From NCBI GenBank assembly GCA_964391865.1, contig CAYMNQ010000001.1:124001-188000 (forward strand): a stretch of DNA of 64,000 nt, read 5' to 3'. The first letter of the stretch is position 1, and each line of letters starts with the position of its first letter. This DNA is from DASZQL01 sp964391865. Lineage in GTDB: Bacteria; Planctomycetota; Phycisphaerae; Phycisphaerales; UBA1924. Under the pieces are notes generated by a model that saw only the letters and a program-made list of their open reading frames with translations, was not told the origin of the DNA and made no database searches. Made by a program: the position numbers and the translations under genes. Of the stretch, positions 41,316 through 51,900 are shown one piece after another.

Positions 41316-43457
41316 TCACGGGCACGCCGTCTCCCAAAGCCCAATCACGAACGCGATATCCGCCAAGCCCACACTGCCGTCGCCGTTCGCGTCGCCGGCC
41401 GGGTTCATGGTGCCCCAATTCGTGATAATGATCGCCACGTCGCCCAGTCCGACCGACCCACTCCCGTCCAGATCGCCCGGGCACGCCGGCGGCGGGGGCG
41501 GCGCGCCCGTCACGATCACCGCGTACCCCTGCTGCCCCACATTCACCGCCGCCCCGGTCACTCGCACCGTGTACGGCCCTTCCTGCGGCGCCAGCAGCAG
41601 CACTTGCTCGGTGTTGTTCCGATCGTCCTTCACGCCGCCCGTCGCCGACTGCCCGCCGACGAAGACGTTGCCAAGGTACTGCTGCCCGCCCGGCGCGATG
41701 ACCCGCAGGTCGAGGTCGTTGATCGAGACGAACGCCGCCCCGACCGTCGCGGGCGGCTCGGTCCACACCAGGGTCACCTTCAGCGGCTGCCCGGCCCCCA
41801 CTTCGACCACCGCCTCATCGCTGAAGCCGGTCACCAGCCCGCTGGCATTCCGCACATCGATGATGTGCAGAATCCGCCGCGGATCGCCCGGGAAATACAG
41901 CACCTGATCGAGCCACACGCGCCCCCAACCCTCTCCGTTGGAGGGGAAGCCGGGCGTGCCGGTCATGTCGACCGACGCGTTGATGATCGTCGCCTTCAGC
42001 AGCGCGCCACTGGGCGTGAACGCGTCGGTCGGGCTCGGCGCGCCGGTGGGGAAGAACCCGTCCACGTAGTACTGCCGAGCTAGCGCCGCGCATCCCGCGA
42101 CCGCGGGGGTGGCGAACGACGTGCCGAAGTTGCTCAGCACGTCGCACGCGGTGACGCTCCAGGCTGAGAAGGTGTCACACCCCGGCGCCAGAACTTCCGG
42201 GCGCCGGCGCCCGTCCGCCGTCGGCCCGGCGCCGCCCACGAAGCACTCGCTGTCCTGCAAGCCGCCGTCCTGCGAGGCTGACACTGACAGACAATTCTTG
42301 GCGTTCTCCGGGGTGGTGACGATCCCGCCGTTGCTCACCGCGACCAGCACCAGATCGTCCTCGTTGGTGTACGCGAACGAGTCGACGGCACGGCACATCC
42401 CGACATACATCGTCGAACTGTCGGAGCCCCACGAGTTGCCGTGAATCCGCGCGCCCTGATTATGGTGCAGCGTGAGGCTGTTGAATACGGTCGCTTCGGC
42501 AAGCGATGGAATCGGGCCGTATACCAGTTTCGCCATGAACGCCACGCCGCGCGTGTCGGAGTCATTCCCGTTGTCTCCCGCCGCCGTGCCGGCGACGTGC
42601 GTGCCGTGAGACCCCGACCCGAGCGCCGCATTGTACGCGAGGATCTTCCGGTGCAGCGGTCCGATCGGGTTCACATCCGAGAACGAGCAGTGATTCACGT
42701 TGATCGCGGAATCGAGGATGCCGATCACCTGCCCCTCGCCGCGCAGCCCGAAGCCGTAGATCGGTTCGACGCCCGGCGTGTTCGACTGCACGATCCCGCG
42801 CACCGTGCCGTTCCGCTCGGCGATCTCCGGCGCTTCCTCGATGAAGCGCACTCCTGAAAGCTCCGCAAGTTCGTCCGCCGCCCGGCGCGGCACGCGCGCG
42901 TGGATCGTCACCACGCCGTCGACCGTCTCTTCAGACAGCACCGCCCCGCCGCGCTGCGCCGCGACGGCGTCGCGCACCAGACGCACTTCATCCGCCGAAA
43001 CGCCCGCGAAGAGGTGCAACGAGAGCGTCAACTCGCCGGCCGCCAGTTGCTCGCGCCGCTCGGGGGACTTGTACACCCGCCGCCCTGTCTCGGGCGACTT
43101 CTTCCACGCCGACTCGAACGGCCGGTGCCAGCGCACAAAGTCAAGCGCGCGCAGCGCCGCGCGGTTCGCACGGTCGAGCGTCACCACCCACGCGTCCGTC
43201 GGCAGGTACTCCCCCAGCGACACGCCCGCCGCGCTGAGGCGTTGCCGCCGCTCCGGCGTCATGGGCCCGTCGAGTTGGATCACGAAGCGCCGCGTCTTGT
43301 CCTTCCCGATCGTCGCCGCCGTTTCGTCCAGCGCGAGCGCCGGGCGCTTCGACGTATCGAGCACGCCGCTCTGCAGCGCGATCTCGCGCGGCCCGGCTCC
43401 GAGCGCCACCGGCGCACCGACGACCATCAACATCACAGCGGCACAACGGATAAGCAT
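41316..43457 (-). CDS. Secreted subtilisin-like (S8) serine protease with dockerin-like repeats
   Basis: 713 residues. Signal peptide MLIRCAAVMLMVVGAPVALG leads to a propeptide-like N-terminal domain and an S8 catalytic domain: Asp in QVIGILDSAINVNH, His in SHGTHVAGTAAGD and Ser in GTSFATPAVAG, all intact. A beta-sandwich (P-proprotein/PPC-like) domain follows (PLKVTLVWTEPP ... GPYTVRVTG). A proline hinge and two EF-hand repeats close the protein (CPGDLDGSGSVGLGDVAIII; GDANGDGSVGLADIAFVI). It probably degrades extracellular protein. The ATG chosen places the signal peptide at the N-terminus; an ATG six codons earlier is possible. Confidence 0.93.
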   Translation of the reverse strand: MLIRCAAVMLMVVGAPVALGAGPREIALQSGVLDTSKRPALALDETAATIGKDKTRRFVIQLDGPMTPERRQRLSAAGVSLGEYLPTDAWVVTLDRANRAALRALDFVRWHRPFESAWKKSPETGRRVYKSPERREQLAAGELTLSLHLFAGVSADEVRLVRDAVAAQRGGAVLSEETVDGVVTIHARVPRRAADELAELSGVRFIEEAPEIAERNGTVRGIVQSNTPGVEPIYGFGLRGEGQVIGILDSAINVNHCSFSDVNPIGPLHRKILAYNAALGSGSHGTHVAGTAAGDNGNDSDTRGVAFMAKLVYGPIPSLAEATVFNSLTLHHNQGARIHGNSWGSDSSTMYVGMCRAVDSFAYTNEDDLVLVAVSNGGIVTTPENAKNCLSVSASQDGGLQDSECFVGGAGPTADGRRRPEVLAPGCDTFSAWSVTACDVLSNFGTSFATPAVAGCAALARQYYVDGFFPTGAPSPTDAFTPSGALLKATIINASVDMTGTPGFPSNGEGWGRVWLDQVLYFPGDPRRILHIIDVRNASGLVTGFSDEAVVEVGAGQPLKVTLVWTEPPATVGAAFVSINDLDLRVIAPGGQQYLGNVFVGGQSATGGVKDDRNNTEQVLLLAPQEGPYTVRVTGAAVNVGQQGYAVIVTGAPPPPPACPGDLDGSGSVGLGDVAIIITNWGTMNPAGDANGDGSVGLADIAFVIGLWETACP

Positions 43458-43704
43458 GGGCGGACCCTCTCTCATCGGATCGGCGGATGACCAATGGCGC
43501 GTACACTCGCCGCTCAGCATCGACCGATCAATACGAACACGCGAGCCGGGTGCGGAACACGGCTTTCCCACTCAATTAGTACGCCGCTCGAGACGAACGA
43601 GTTGCCGCAGGACGCACTATCGGCCCTTCGGCGGAAATGATGACTGGCCGCCCCACCAACCAAGGGCGACCACGACTTTTTCCATCCGCCCAATTCTGCG
43701 GCGC

Positions 43705-43733
43705 TTGACAGGGTTGACCCGAACAGGTGATAT
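43705..43733 (+). promoter_or_regulatory. Sigma70-type promoter of the barrel/CHASE2/FecR operon
   Basis: Perfect TTGACA (43705-43710) and TGATAT (43728-43733) separated by exactly 17 bases, about 66 bases ahead of the start of the outer-membrane protein gene. Confidence 0.6.
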
Positions 43734-43799
43734 ACCGTTCCTGCCGGTCAGGGCACTCCGCGTGAGGGTGCGGCCGGCGGCGTAGAGGCGGGGAATCGA

Positions 43800-45257
43800 A
43801 TGAACCCAACCACCGCGAGCGTGTCCAACTCCCAGCGCCTGTGTTCCATCGCCGCCATCACGGCGGTGATCGGCGTCTGCGGCACCGCGATGGCGCAGAA
43901 CCAGGAGCGACGCTTCGAGCGCGCGGTCCGGCAGGCCGACCCCGCCGAGCGATTCCGCGTCGATCCGTCGCTGAACATCGCCGAGCGATCGCAGATCGAT
44001 GTCGGCGGCTCCGCCGCGCTCAACTTCATCCACCTGAACGACGCGCAGGACAACAGCCGCCGACTCTTCCAGCCCGAGATCACGCTCTACGGCCGCGCGG
44101 TGATCGACAGCGCCCACCTCATCTTCGCCCGCGCCCGGTTCCAGTACCGCGATTTCTCCGAGGGCGACAGCTTCGACGGGCGCGGCGATCAATGGCAGTC
44201 CCCCTACCTCGATCGATACTGGTACGAGTTCGATCTCCGCCGCGCCGCCGCCGCCTACGACGGTGAGACGCTCAGCAACAACTTCAACATCCGAGTGGGC
44301 CGACAGTTCGTCGACTGGGGTGCTGGTCTCACACTCTCGGAAAACCTGTACGCAGTTCGACCTTCCGTTGAATTCGGCCGATTCCTCATCGAGGGTCTCG
44401 CGGGCGTGACCCCGGCCGACCGCAGCGTCGTCGACTTCGACGCCAGCCGCGAAGGCTTCAACAACCACACCGAGCGCGGCTTCTTCGGCGGCCGCGCCTC
44501 CTACCGGCTCGAAGACGGCAAGGAGTTCTACGTGCTCGGCCTTCACCAAGCCGACTACAACACCGGCACCCTCGCCCGTGTCGGCGCGCTCGGGCCGGTC
44601 GATTTCGAGTACGACTCCAGCTACATCGGCATCGGCGCCAGCGGCTCCATCTGGAACAACTGGCTGTACCTCGGCGAGTTCGTCTACCAACTCGGCGAGA
44701 GCATGTCCGACCCCATCCGCGGCCCGCAGACCAGCGAGGACATCAACGCCTGGGCCGCCCGCGCCCAGCTCACCTGGATCCTCGCCGACCGAAACTTCAC
44801 CCGCTTCGAGCTCGAAGGCTCCTTCGCCAGCGGCGACGACGACCGTCTCATCTCCACCGACACCGTCGGCGGCAACCTTTCGGGAACCAACGACACCGGT
44901 TTCAACAGCCTCGGCTTCCAGAATACCGGCCTCGCCTTCGCCCCCGCGCTCAGCAACCTCATGGCGTTCCGTATCGGCGCTTCAACTTTCCCGCTCGTCG
45001 ACGTGAAAGGTCTCGAACAGTTCCAGATCGGTGCCGATTTCTTCTTCCTCAACAAGCTCGATCACGACGCCCCGATCGAAGAACTCACCACCAGTGACCT
45101 CTTCCTCGGCTTCGAAATGGACTGGTACGTCAACTACCGCGTCACCAGCGACTTCGCGCTCACGGGCCGCTACGGCGTCTTCTTCGCCGGCGACGCCATC
45201 GTCGGCAACACCGAACCCCGGCACTTTATCTTCCTCGGCGCCGTCCTCTCCTTCTGA
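43800..45257 (+). CDS. Outer-membrane beta-barrel protein (alginate-export/porin-like)
   Basis: 485 residues. A signal peptide (IAAITAVIGVCGTAMAQ) is followed by a region rich in alternating hydrophobic and aromatic strands: ITLYGRAVIDSAHLIFARAR, FNIRVGRQFVDWGAGL, FEYDSSYIGIGASGSIW and LFLGFEMDWYVNYRV. It ends in ...FIFLGAVLSF, the terminal Phe typical of barrel proteins. The LYGR/VGRQFVDWG style resembles AlgE-like alginate-export barrels. It is the first of four same-strand genes (lipoprotein, CHASE2 cyclase, FecR protein), so it may be the outer-membrane component of that signalling or secretion system. Confidence 0.83.
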   Translation: MNPTTASVSNSQRLCSIAAITAVIGVCGTAMAQNQERRFERAVRQADPAERFRVDPSLNIAERSQIDVGGSAALNFIHLNDAQDNSRRLFQPEITLYGRAVIDSAHLIFARARFQYRDFSEGDSFDGRGDQWQSPYLDRYWYEFDLRRAAAAYDGETLSNNFNIRVGRQFVDWGAGLTLSENLYAVRPSVEFGRFLIEGLAGVTPADRSVVDFDASREGFNNHTERGFFGGRASYRLEDGKEFYVLGLHQADYNTGTLARVGALGPVDFEYDSSYIGIGASGSIWNNWLYLGEFVYQLGESMSDPIRGPQTSEDINAWAARAQLTWILADRNFTRFELEGSFASGDDDRLISTDTVGGNLSGTNDTGFNSLGFQNTGLAFAPALSNLMAFRIGASTFPLVDVKGLEQFQIGADFFFLNKLDHDAPIEELTTSDLFLGFEMDWYVNYRVTSDFALTGRYGVFFAGDAIVGNTEPRHFIFLGAVLSF

Positions 45258-45284
45258 TTTCGTTCCAGCGAAAGGCGAACCACC

Positions 45285-45935
45285 ATGCGGCGGATCACCC
45301 TCACCACACTCGGCTTCACCCTCGCGGCGGGCAGCGCCCTCTTCTCCCTCGGCTGCGCCCGCACCATTGTCGAAACCCCCAATAACACCGAGTACGCCGC
45401 AGGCAACACCGAGGCCGATCTCGACTTCTGGCACACCCTCCCGGGCCGACCCGCGATCACCAACAGCGAGGGTATCCACGGCGCGATGCAGTTCGTCGAC
45501 GGCGGCGAGAGCACCGCCGCGTACACCGACCGACTCGCGCGACTGAAGGAAATGGGATGGCTCTCCGAGGGCTTCGATGAAGAGCCAAACATCGCCATGC
45601 AGCGTGGCACACTCGCGAAGCTGCTCGCGCACGCCCTTGATATCAAGGGCGGCGTGATGATGCAGCTTTCCAACAAGTCCCCGCGCTACGCCACACGCGA
45701 ACTCGTCTACATGCAGATGATGCCCCCCGGCACCGAGCTTCAGGTGCTCAGCGGTCTCGAGTACATCGGCGTGATGCAGAAGGCGCAGGACTACCTCTTG
45801 CTCCGTGAAGCCGACCGCCGCGCCGCCGAAGCCGCGTCGCAGGACGCCGGCGGCACCGTCCCCGCCGAGGCAACCGACAGCGGCGACGCGCCGAAGAACG
45901 AAGCCCCCAAACCCGGCATCGGCTCGCCCGGCTGA
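45285..45935 (+). CDS. Lipoprotein of unknown function
   Basis: 216 residues starting MRRITLTTLGFTLAAGSALF with lipobox SLGC (acylated Cys near residue 24). The mature part includes DLDFWHTLPGRPAITNSEGI and LLREADRRAAEAASQDAGG, with an Ala/Pro/Glu-rich tail. No domain is recognised. It starts 27 bases after the barrel gene and ends 36 before the CHASE2 gene. A membrane-anchored partner of those proteins is the obvious guess. Confidence 0.82.
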   Translation: MRRITLTTLGFTLAAGSALFSLGCARTIVETPNNTEYAAGNTEADLDFWHTLPGRPAITNSEGIHGAMQFVDGGESTAAYTDRLARLKEMGWLSEGFDEEPNIAMQRGTLAKLLAHALDIKGGVMMQLSNKSPRYATRELVYMQMMPPGTELQVLSGLEYIGVMQKAQDYLLLREADRRAAEAASQDAGGTVPAEATDSGDAPKNEAPKPGIGSPG

Positions 45936-45971
45936 TCCTCCGCTTCACCCCGTCGATCGTCGGACCATCGC

Positions 45972-48884
45972 ATGGCCGCGAGGGCGCCCACCACACGAAT
46001 CCGCGCCGCCGGGCAGCGCGCCGAGCGCATGGCCCGGCTGCAGTGGCTCCTCGGCGTGGGTATCACAGTCGTCATCGTCGTCGCCCAGTGGTTCGACCTC
46101 TTCCACTGGACGTCGCGCGTCGAATACCCCTTTCTCGATGCTCGCGCCAGGCACTTCACGTTCTTCGAGGACCACCCGTCCGATGAGATCGCCCTGATCG
46201 CGATCGACGACATGGCGCTCGACACCATCGGCAAGTGGCCCTGGCCGCGCAGCCGCATCGCCGCCGTCATCCGCGAACTGAACCGCGCCGGGGCCAAAGT
46301 GATCGCGCTCGACTTGCTGCTCGATGACCCCGAAGTCCCGCGCCTCGAGGGCGACCCCGCCCGTCCCGAATCGATCAAGCGCGCCGACGGCGACGCCGAA
46401 CTCGCCGCCGCCATCCGCGAGCACGGCAATGTCGTTCTCGGCGCGTCGTTCCAGATCAGGACCGACGGCGCGACCCGCCGCGACGATCAGCGCTGGAGCG
46501 ACGAGAAAACCGCCGAGAAGATCGCCTACCCGCGCGTCTTCGACGCCGTCTCCGAGAACCCGGGGATCACCTTCGAGGAACTGCGCGCGAAACTCGTCAC
46601 GGGAAAGGACGCCGCCGCCGCGGGCGGCGCCACGATCGACGACCTCCGCATCAAGTTCGACTGGGCCCGCACGATCGTCGATCGCCAGTTCGAGTTCTCG
46701 ATCCCGGGGGCCACCAGCCCCATCGAGGTGCCCCTCTCCGACGACCCAGAGCCGCCCGCCCCCGCGCTCCTGACCGCCACGAAACAACTCGCGAGCGTCA
46801 GCTTCGGCCGCGAAGACCTCGACGGCGGCGTCCGCCGCGTCCCGCTCTGGATCCGGTCCGGCGCGCGCCTGTACCCCACGCTCGGGCTCGCCGCCGCCGC
46901 CCGCCAGATGGGCGTCGACATCGCCGACATCCGCATCGAGGGCCGCTACACCCTCATCCCGCAGCCCGGTGGCAGCACGCGCGCCATCCTCATGCACCGC
47001 GCCCCGCTCCGCCGGTTGGGCGACGTGCAGGGGCTCGCGTACGTCGGCTGGCCCCGCGGCGGGAACTGGCAGTCCCAGTTCGAAGCCGAAGCCGGAAGCG
47101 TCCGCAGCGCGGGCGAGATCGCCGAAGCCGCAGCCCGGCGCTCGCTCCCCGAAGCCGCCGTCCGCAAGGAAATGGTCGAGCGCGAGATCCCCATCGGGCG
47201 CATCCTTGAGCCGCTCCTCGTCGCCGACAAGATCGCCGCCAACATCGATTCGCTCGACGCGCAGATGCTCGCCCTCGGCGCGCTCTACGGCTTCATCGAC
47301 GAGAAGACCTACGCGCCCCGCGCCGCCGAACTCTCGTCGCTCGACCCCCACGACCCGCGCTGGCCCGAACGCTTCGCGCCCCAGCGCGCCGCGTGGGAGA
47401 ACGCCGCGAAGGAAGCCGCCGAATTGATCGAGTCCTTCGCCGGCGCGGGCGCGGACGAGCTCTCCGCCGAGGAGCAAGCCCAACTCTCCGACCTGCGCCG
47501 AGTGGTCGAGGGTGTGCCGCGCACCATCGAAGAGATCACCAGTGGGCTGGCCCGCGTGAAGCAGTGGCGCGAAGAGGACCTCCCCAAGCGCGTCGCGAAA
47601 AAACTGTGCCTGATCGGGTGGAGCGCCACCGGCGCGCTCGCCGACTTCGTGCAGACCAGCATCGACGCGCGTACGCCCGGCATGCACGTCCACGCCGCCG
47701 TCATGAACTCGATCCTCACCAGCAAGGAACTCGAGATCGGCACGAGCTATCTCCGCTGGATCGACGCCCTCGCCGTGCTCGCGCTCGGGATCCTCGCGAC
47801 GCTCATCGGCGTGCGCCTGCCTGTGCTGCTCGGCCCGCTCGCGCTCGCGGGCCTGATGCTCGCGTGGGGCGCGATCAACGGCGTGCTCTTCTGGGATAGC
47901 GCCATGCAGGTCGTCGCGGGCGGCACGCCCTTCGCCGCCGCCGGCATTTCCTGGCTCGTGGTCATCCTGCACCGTCTGCTCGTCGAGCAGCGCGGCCGCC
48001 GGCAGACCGAAGCCCGCTTCCGCAGCTACGTTTCTCCCGACGTCGTCGACATCCTCGTCAACAATCCCTCGCTCAGCAGCATGGAGCCGCAGAAACGCGA
48101 GCTCACCATGCTCTTCAGCGACATCGCCGGCTTCACCACTATCTCTGAGCGCCTCAGCACCGAGCAGCTCGCCACGATGCTGAACACGTACCTCGGTGCC
48201 ACCACTGACATCCTGCAGCGCAACCAGGGCACCATCGACAAATACCTGGGCGACGGCATCATGGTCTTCTGGGGCGCGCCCGTCGTGGACAAGGACCACG
48301 CGCTCCACGCCGCCACCGCCGCCGTGCAGATGCTCGAGAAACTCGATCAGATGAACGCCGCCGGCGCCTTCGCCGAAGCGGGCCCACTGCACACGCGCAT
48401 CGGCATCGCCACCGGCGAAGTCAACGTCGGCGACTTCGGCAACCCGCCCCATAAGTCCGCCTACACCGTCATCGGCGACGCGGTGAACAGCGCCGCGCGA
48501 CTCGAGTCCGCCAACAAGTACTTCGGCACGCAGATCCTCATCACCGACCGCGTGAAGAAACTGATGGGCGACAGGCTGCGCACGCGGCTGATCGGGCGCA
48601 TCGTGGTCAAGGGGAAAACCGATTACCAAACGCTGTACGAACTTATCGGAACGAGAAATCCGAAGAGCGATCGGACCAACGAGTGGATCAGCCGAACCGA
48701 CGACGCCGTTGGCGCGTACATCCGTGGTGATTTCTCGGACGCGCTCGCACAGATGGAACAGCTTGAGCGCGAGTTCGCAGATTCCTTGCTCGCCGGGGTT
48801 TACAGACGCTCAATTGAGAGTATTCTTTCACAAGGTGGGGTTCCGTCGGGGTTCGCAGGCACTATCGTGCTCAGCGAAAAGTGA
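45972..48884 (+). CDS. CHASE2-domain class III adenylate/guanylate cyclase
   Basis: 970 residues. One N-terminal membrane helix (LLGVGITVVIVVAQWFDLFH) leads to a periplasmic CHASE2 sensor (DEIALIAIDDMALDTIGKWP, WPRSRIAAVIRELNRAGAKV) unusually expanded to about 550 residues. Three closely spaced helices (residues ~590-675) follow, then a cytoplasmic class III cyclase: metal Asp in MLFSDIAGFTTISE and DKYLGDGIMVFWGAP, IGIATGEVNVGDFG, and VIGDAVNSAARLES. The Lys before YLGDG fits ATP specificity. CHASE2 sits on cyclases, kinases and phosphatases that sense unknown periplasmic signals. The FecR-domain gene follows by 57 bases. Confidence 0.94.
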   Translation: MAARAPTTRIRAAGQRAERMARLQWLLGVGITVVIVVAQWFDLFHWTSRVEYPFLDARARHFTFFEDHPSDEIALIAIDDMALDTIGKWPWPRSRIAAVIRELNRAGAKVIALDLLLDDPEVPRLEGDPARPESIKRADGDAELAAAIREHGNVVLGASFQIRTDGATRRDDQRWSDEKTAEKIAYPRVFDAVSENPGITFEELRAKLVTGKDAAAAGGATIDDLRIKFDWARTIVDRQFEFSIPGATSPIEVPLSDDPEPPAPALLTATKQLASVSFGREDLDGGVRRVPLWIRSGARLYPTLGLAAAARQMGVDIADIRIEGRYTLIPQPGGSTRAILMHRAPLRRLGDVQGLAYVGWPRGGNWQSQFEAEAGSVRSAGEIAEAAARRSLPEAAVRKEMVEREIPIGRILEPLLVADKIAANIDSLDAQMLALGALYGFIDEKTYAPRAAELSSLDPHDPRWPERFAPQRAAWENAAKEAAELIESFAGAGADELSAEEQAQLSDLRRVVEGVPRTIEEITSGLARVKQWREEDLPKRVAKKLCLIGWSATGALADFVQTSIDARTPGMHVHAAVMNSILTSKELEIGTSYLRWIDALAVLALGILATLIGVRLPVLLGPLALAGLMLAWGAINGVLFWDSAMQVVAGGTPFAAAGISWLVVILHRLLVEQRGRRQTEARFRSYVSPDVVDILVNNPSLSSMEPQKRELTMLFSDIAGFTTISERLSTEQLATMLNTYLGATTDILQRNQGTIDKYLGDGIMVFWGAPVVDKDHALHAATAAVQMLEKLDQMNAAGAFAEAGPLHTRIGIATGEVNVGDFGNPPHKSAYTVIGDAVNSAARLESANKYFGTQILITDRVKKLMGDRLRTRLIGRIVVKGKTDYQTLYELIGTRNPKSDRTNEWISRTDDAVGAYIRGDFSDALAQMEQLEREFADSLLAGVYRRSIESILSQGGVPSGFAGTIVLSEK

Positions 48885-48941
48885 CGGGACCACCGCCCGC
48901 AGTACGTTCGTGATCGAAAGAGCAGAGAAAGGGAGTCGACT

Positions 48942-51900
48942 GTGCCGCAGTTCACGCGCTTGCCACTGTTTGTCACATCGTTCTCACTGGGGTTGATGCC
49001 CGCGCTCCTCGCGAGCGGCGCGCAACCCGTTGACTCGCAGCCCGGAGACCCCGGCTCGACGCCCGAATCCGCGGCGGCGCAACTCGCCGCCGGCGCGGGC
49101 CAGGCGCAGGCGGGCGTTCAACAGAACGTCGCCGTCGTTGTCGCCGCTCAGGGCAAGGCGTCGGTGAAACTCAACGACGAATCCGCCTGGGTAGACGCCG
49201 CCGTGGGTCAGGTGCTCCCCGCCGGCGCATCGATTCGCACCGGCATGCGCAGCGCCGTCCAGGTCCGTATCGGTGACGGCCAAATCCTGACGATGGACCG
49301 CCTCGGCATCGTGACGCTCGACGAACTCGTCAACGACAGCGGCGTGGACCGCACCCGCGTCGGGATCGAGTACGGCCGCGTGCTCTTCAACGTCACCTCG
49401 ACACGCTTCGCCAACGATGTGCAGATCAAGGCGCCCGACGCCACGCTCGCCGTCAAGGGCACCATCGGCGCGATGGAAGTCACCCCCGGCCAGCCGACCA
49501 AGTCTTTCGGCGGCGAGGGCAATGACGGCGTCTTCAACGTCACCTACCAGAATGGCGACTCGAACGACGTCGACGGCGAGAACACCACAGACTCCGAGAA
49601 CCCTGATCCCGCAGACCAACTCGCGGATGAGACGGTTCTGAAGACCGATGACGTCCCGGGCCGCGACCCGGACGACGACACGCTCGCCGATCGTCAGGTC
49701 GGTGACGGCACGAACGTGTTCCAGAACACGGGGCTCGACGAACTACGCGGCAACCTCATCGACGGCGGCTCTCCTCCTCCCCCGCCCCCTCCGCCGCCCC
49801 CTGCTCCTCCGCCGCCCCCTCCTCCTCCTCCTCCGCCGCCCCCTCCGCCGCCGCCGCCCCCTCCGCCCCCTCCCCCTCCGCCGCCTCCGCCGCCCCCTCC
49901 TCCGCCGCCGCCGAATCCGGACTTCTTACAGTTCGATTCGTTCCCGACGGAGTTGCGTCTGCGGACATTGAATGATGCGGTTGGGTCATTGGTGCATGAC
50001 CGGTCGCCGTTCTTCTCGCGCGGCGGGTTGTTCTTCTCGGATATGGCCGCGCGGCTGGATCCGGAGAGTGGCAATCTGTTGGTTTATCTGCTGGGCACGT
50101 TCAGCTCGAAGGGAGCTGGATCACAGCTGTATCTCGGCGAGTTCCTGCCGGATGGTTCGGGCGGCTTTGGCGGCCCGACACCGGTTCGCGGGCCTGGTGG
50201 TTCCGGCGGCTCCGGTGGATCGGGCGAGAATGAATTCCAATTCGTCCGCGATTTCGATTTCGGCGGTCAGGGGTTCCTGACCGGTATCGGGCTGATGGGC
50301 GAGCAACTGTTCGCTTCGGGCGCGTTCAACCCCGAGTTTTTCCTGCCGAATGCGAACTTTGACCGCGGCTTGTTCTTTGGCGGCTTCATCTTTGCCGACT
50401 GGTGGGTCTTTGACCTGCTTGCCGAGGAGCGTGGGCTTGGCCGAACCGAGCAAATGAACCTCGGGTTCATCCCCGCGTTGTCGATGGCGGGCGCGAACAA
50501 CCGCGGCTCGATGTTCGTCAACAGCTTTGATCCCTTCGAACTGCTGTTCTCCTTCGACCTCGGCAAAGGCGGCGGCAGCGGCGGCGAGTTCAGCCTCGAT
50601 ATGACGCTGCTGGAGATCGATCCGCGCACGGATTACTTCGCGAACTTGTGGACGTTCGGCGAGGGCGGCTTCCAGATCACGCCGCAGACGGTGATTGCGC
50701 CGGGCTTTGACGTGTCGCTGCTGAATGGTCCGCTGCTCGGCGAGGCGATCGCGTACTCACAGGGTCTGGTGATCATCGGCGTGCGATCGCAGTCGGAGAC
50801 GATTCCGACGCTCGGGCCGGGCGGCGCGCCCGGCACCCGGTTCTTCATCACCTTCAACCCGGCGACGCAGCAGATCGTGCGCGTCGATCCTGCGAACGTG
50901 ACGTCGTTCATCGGTCTGTCGGGCATCGGGACCGGTTCGTCGGTCGTGCGCCCGCCGCTGACGGACCCGATGGACGGTCGCGAGGACTTCCGCGGCCTGC
51001 TGTTCGAGTTCGGCGATGTGTCGTACAGCCCGCAGGTCGCGCAGACCTCGGTGTTCCAGAACAACTTCAAGACGGTCTACTACTTCTCGTCGGTCGTGGG
51101 TGGCGGCGGGTTCTTCCGCGGCGGTCCCTCGATCTTCGGGCCGCTCGCCTTCCACGACCTGTACAACATCAAGGTCGCGGAGTATCTGCTCGATAACGCG
51201 AACTTGGAGAACGGCGTGGCGCGCACGACGTTCGCGCTGCGTGAAAACCTGCCGCCGGGTCACCCCGGTCAGTTGCACCCGTTCTTCGGCGGGCCGTTCC
51301 TCGACTTTGTGTTCGCGGATGGCCTGACAGCCGACGTGCGCGAGCGTGAGATCATCGAGTCGCTCACGCTGATCCCCGGGATCGCCCTGCCTTCGTTCAC
51401 GCCGGGCGGAACACTCATGGGCGGCTTCTCGACGCGCACCGTCGGAGACCGCGAGTACTTCCTGTACCTCAACGGCGGCAATTACCAGTCGCTGTTCATC
51501 ACCCCGGTGGCCGGGGTGGGCCAGCAACAAGGCATCACCACGGCCTTCTTCGGCGAGAACGAGGTGTGGCTGTACGACCCGTCGGGCGGCGGGTGCCCGG
51601 ATTGCCCGCCCGTGCCTCGCGGCAGCGGCGGGAGCAGCGCGTGGACGTTCCTTGGCGATTTCTTTGATGTGCGCGAGGACGGCGTGCTGGCCGAGTCGAG
51701 CAGCTTCCCGATCCTGACGGGCCTCGCGTCGTTCGAGGGCGGCGAGTACGCCGTCTCGGGCAACCAGTTCCCGGCGTTCCCTGATGATCAGCGTGGCGAT
51801 GGCGACCCGATCGAGTGGCGTGCTCGCCTGTATGAGCTCGACTACGCGGCGCTGGAGCTGATCCCGAAGATGGACCTCGGTATCCAGCTGCACGGCGGTC

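Noticed and set aside
45945..48629. 894-residue open frame antisense to the CHASE2 cyclase gene
   Set aside because: High-GC third positions keep the antisense frame open. The product is Gly/Glu/Arg/Asp-rich without motifs, while the plus frame has CHASE2 and cyclase domains.
49773..49913. Proline tract as sequencing artefact or frameshift region
   Set aside because: The frame is the same on both sides, the codons are mixed CCT/CCC/CCG, and signal peptide, FecR domain and C-terminal domain are in one frame.
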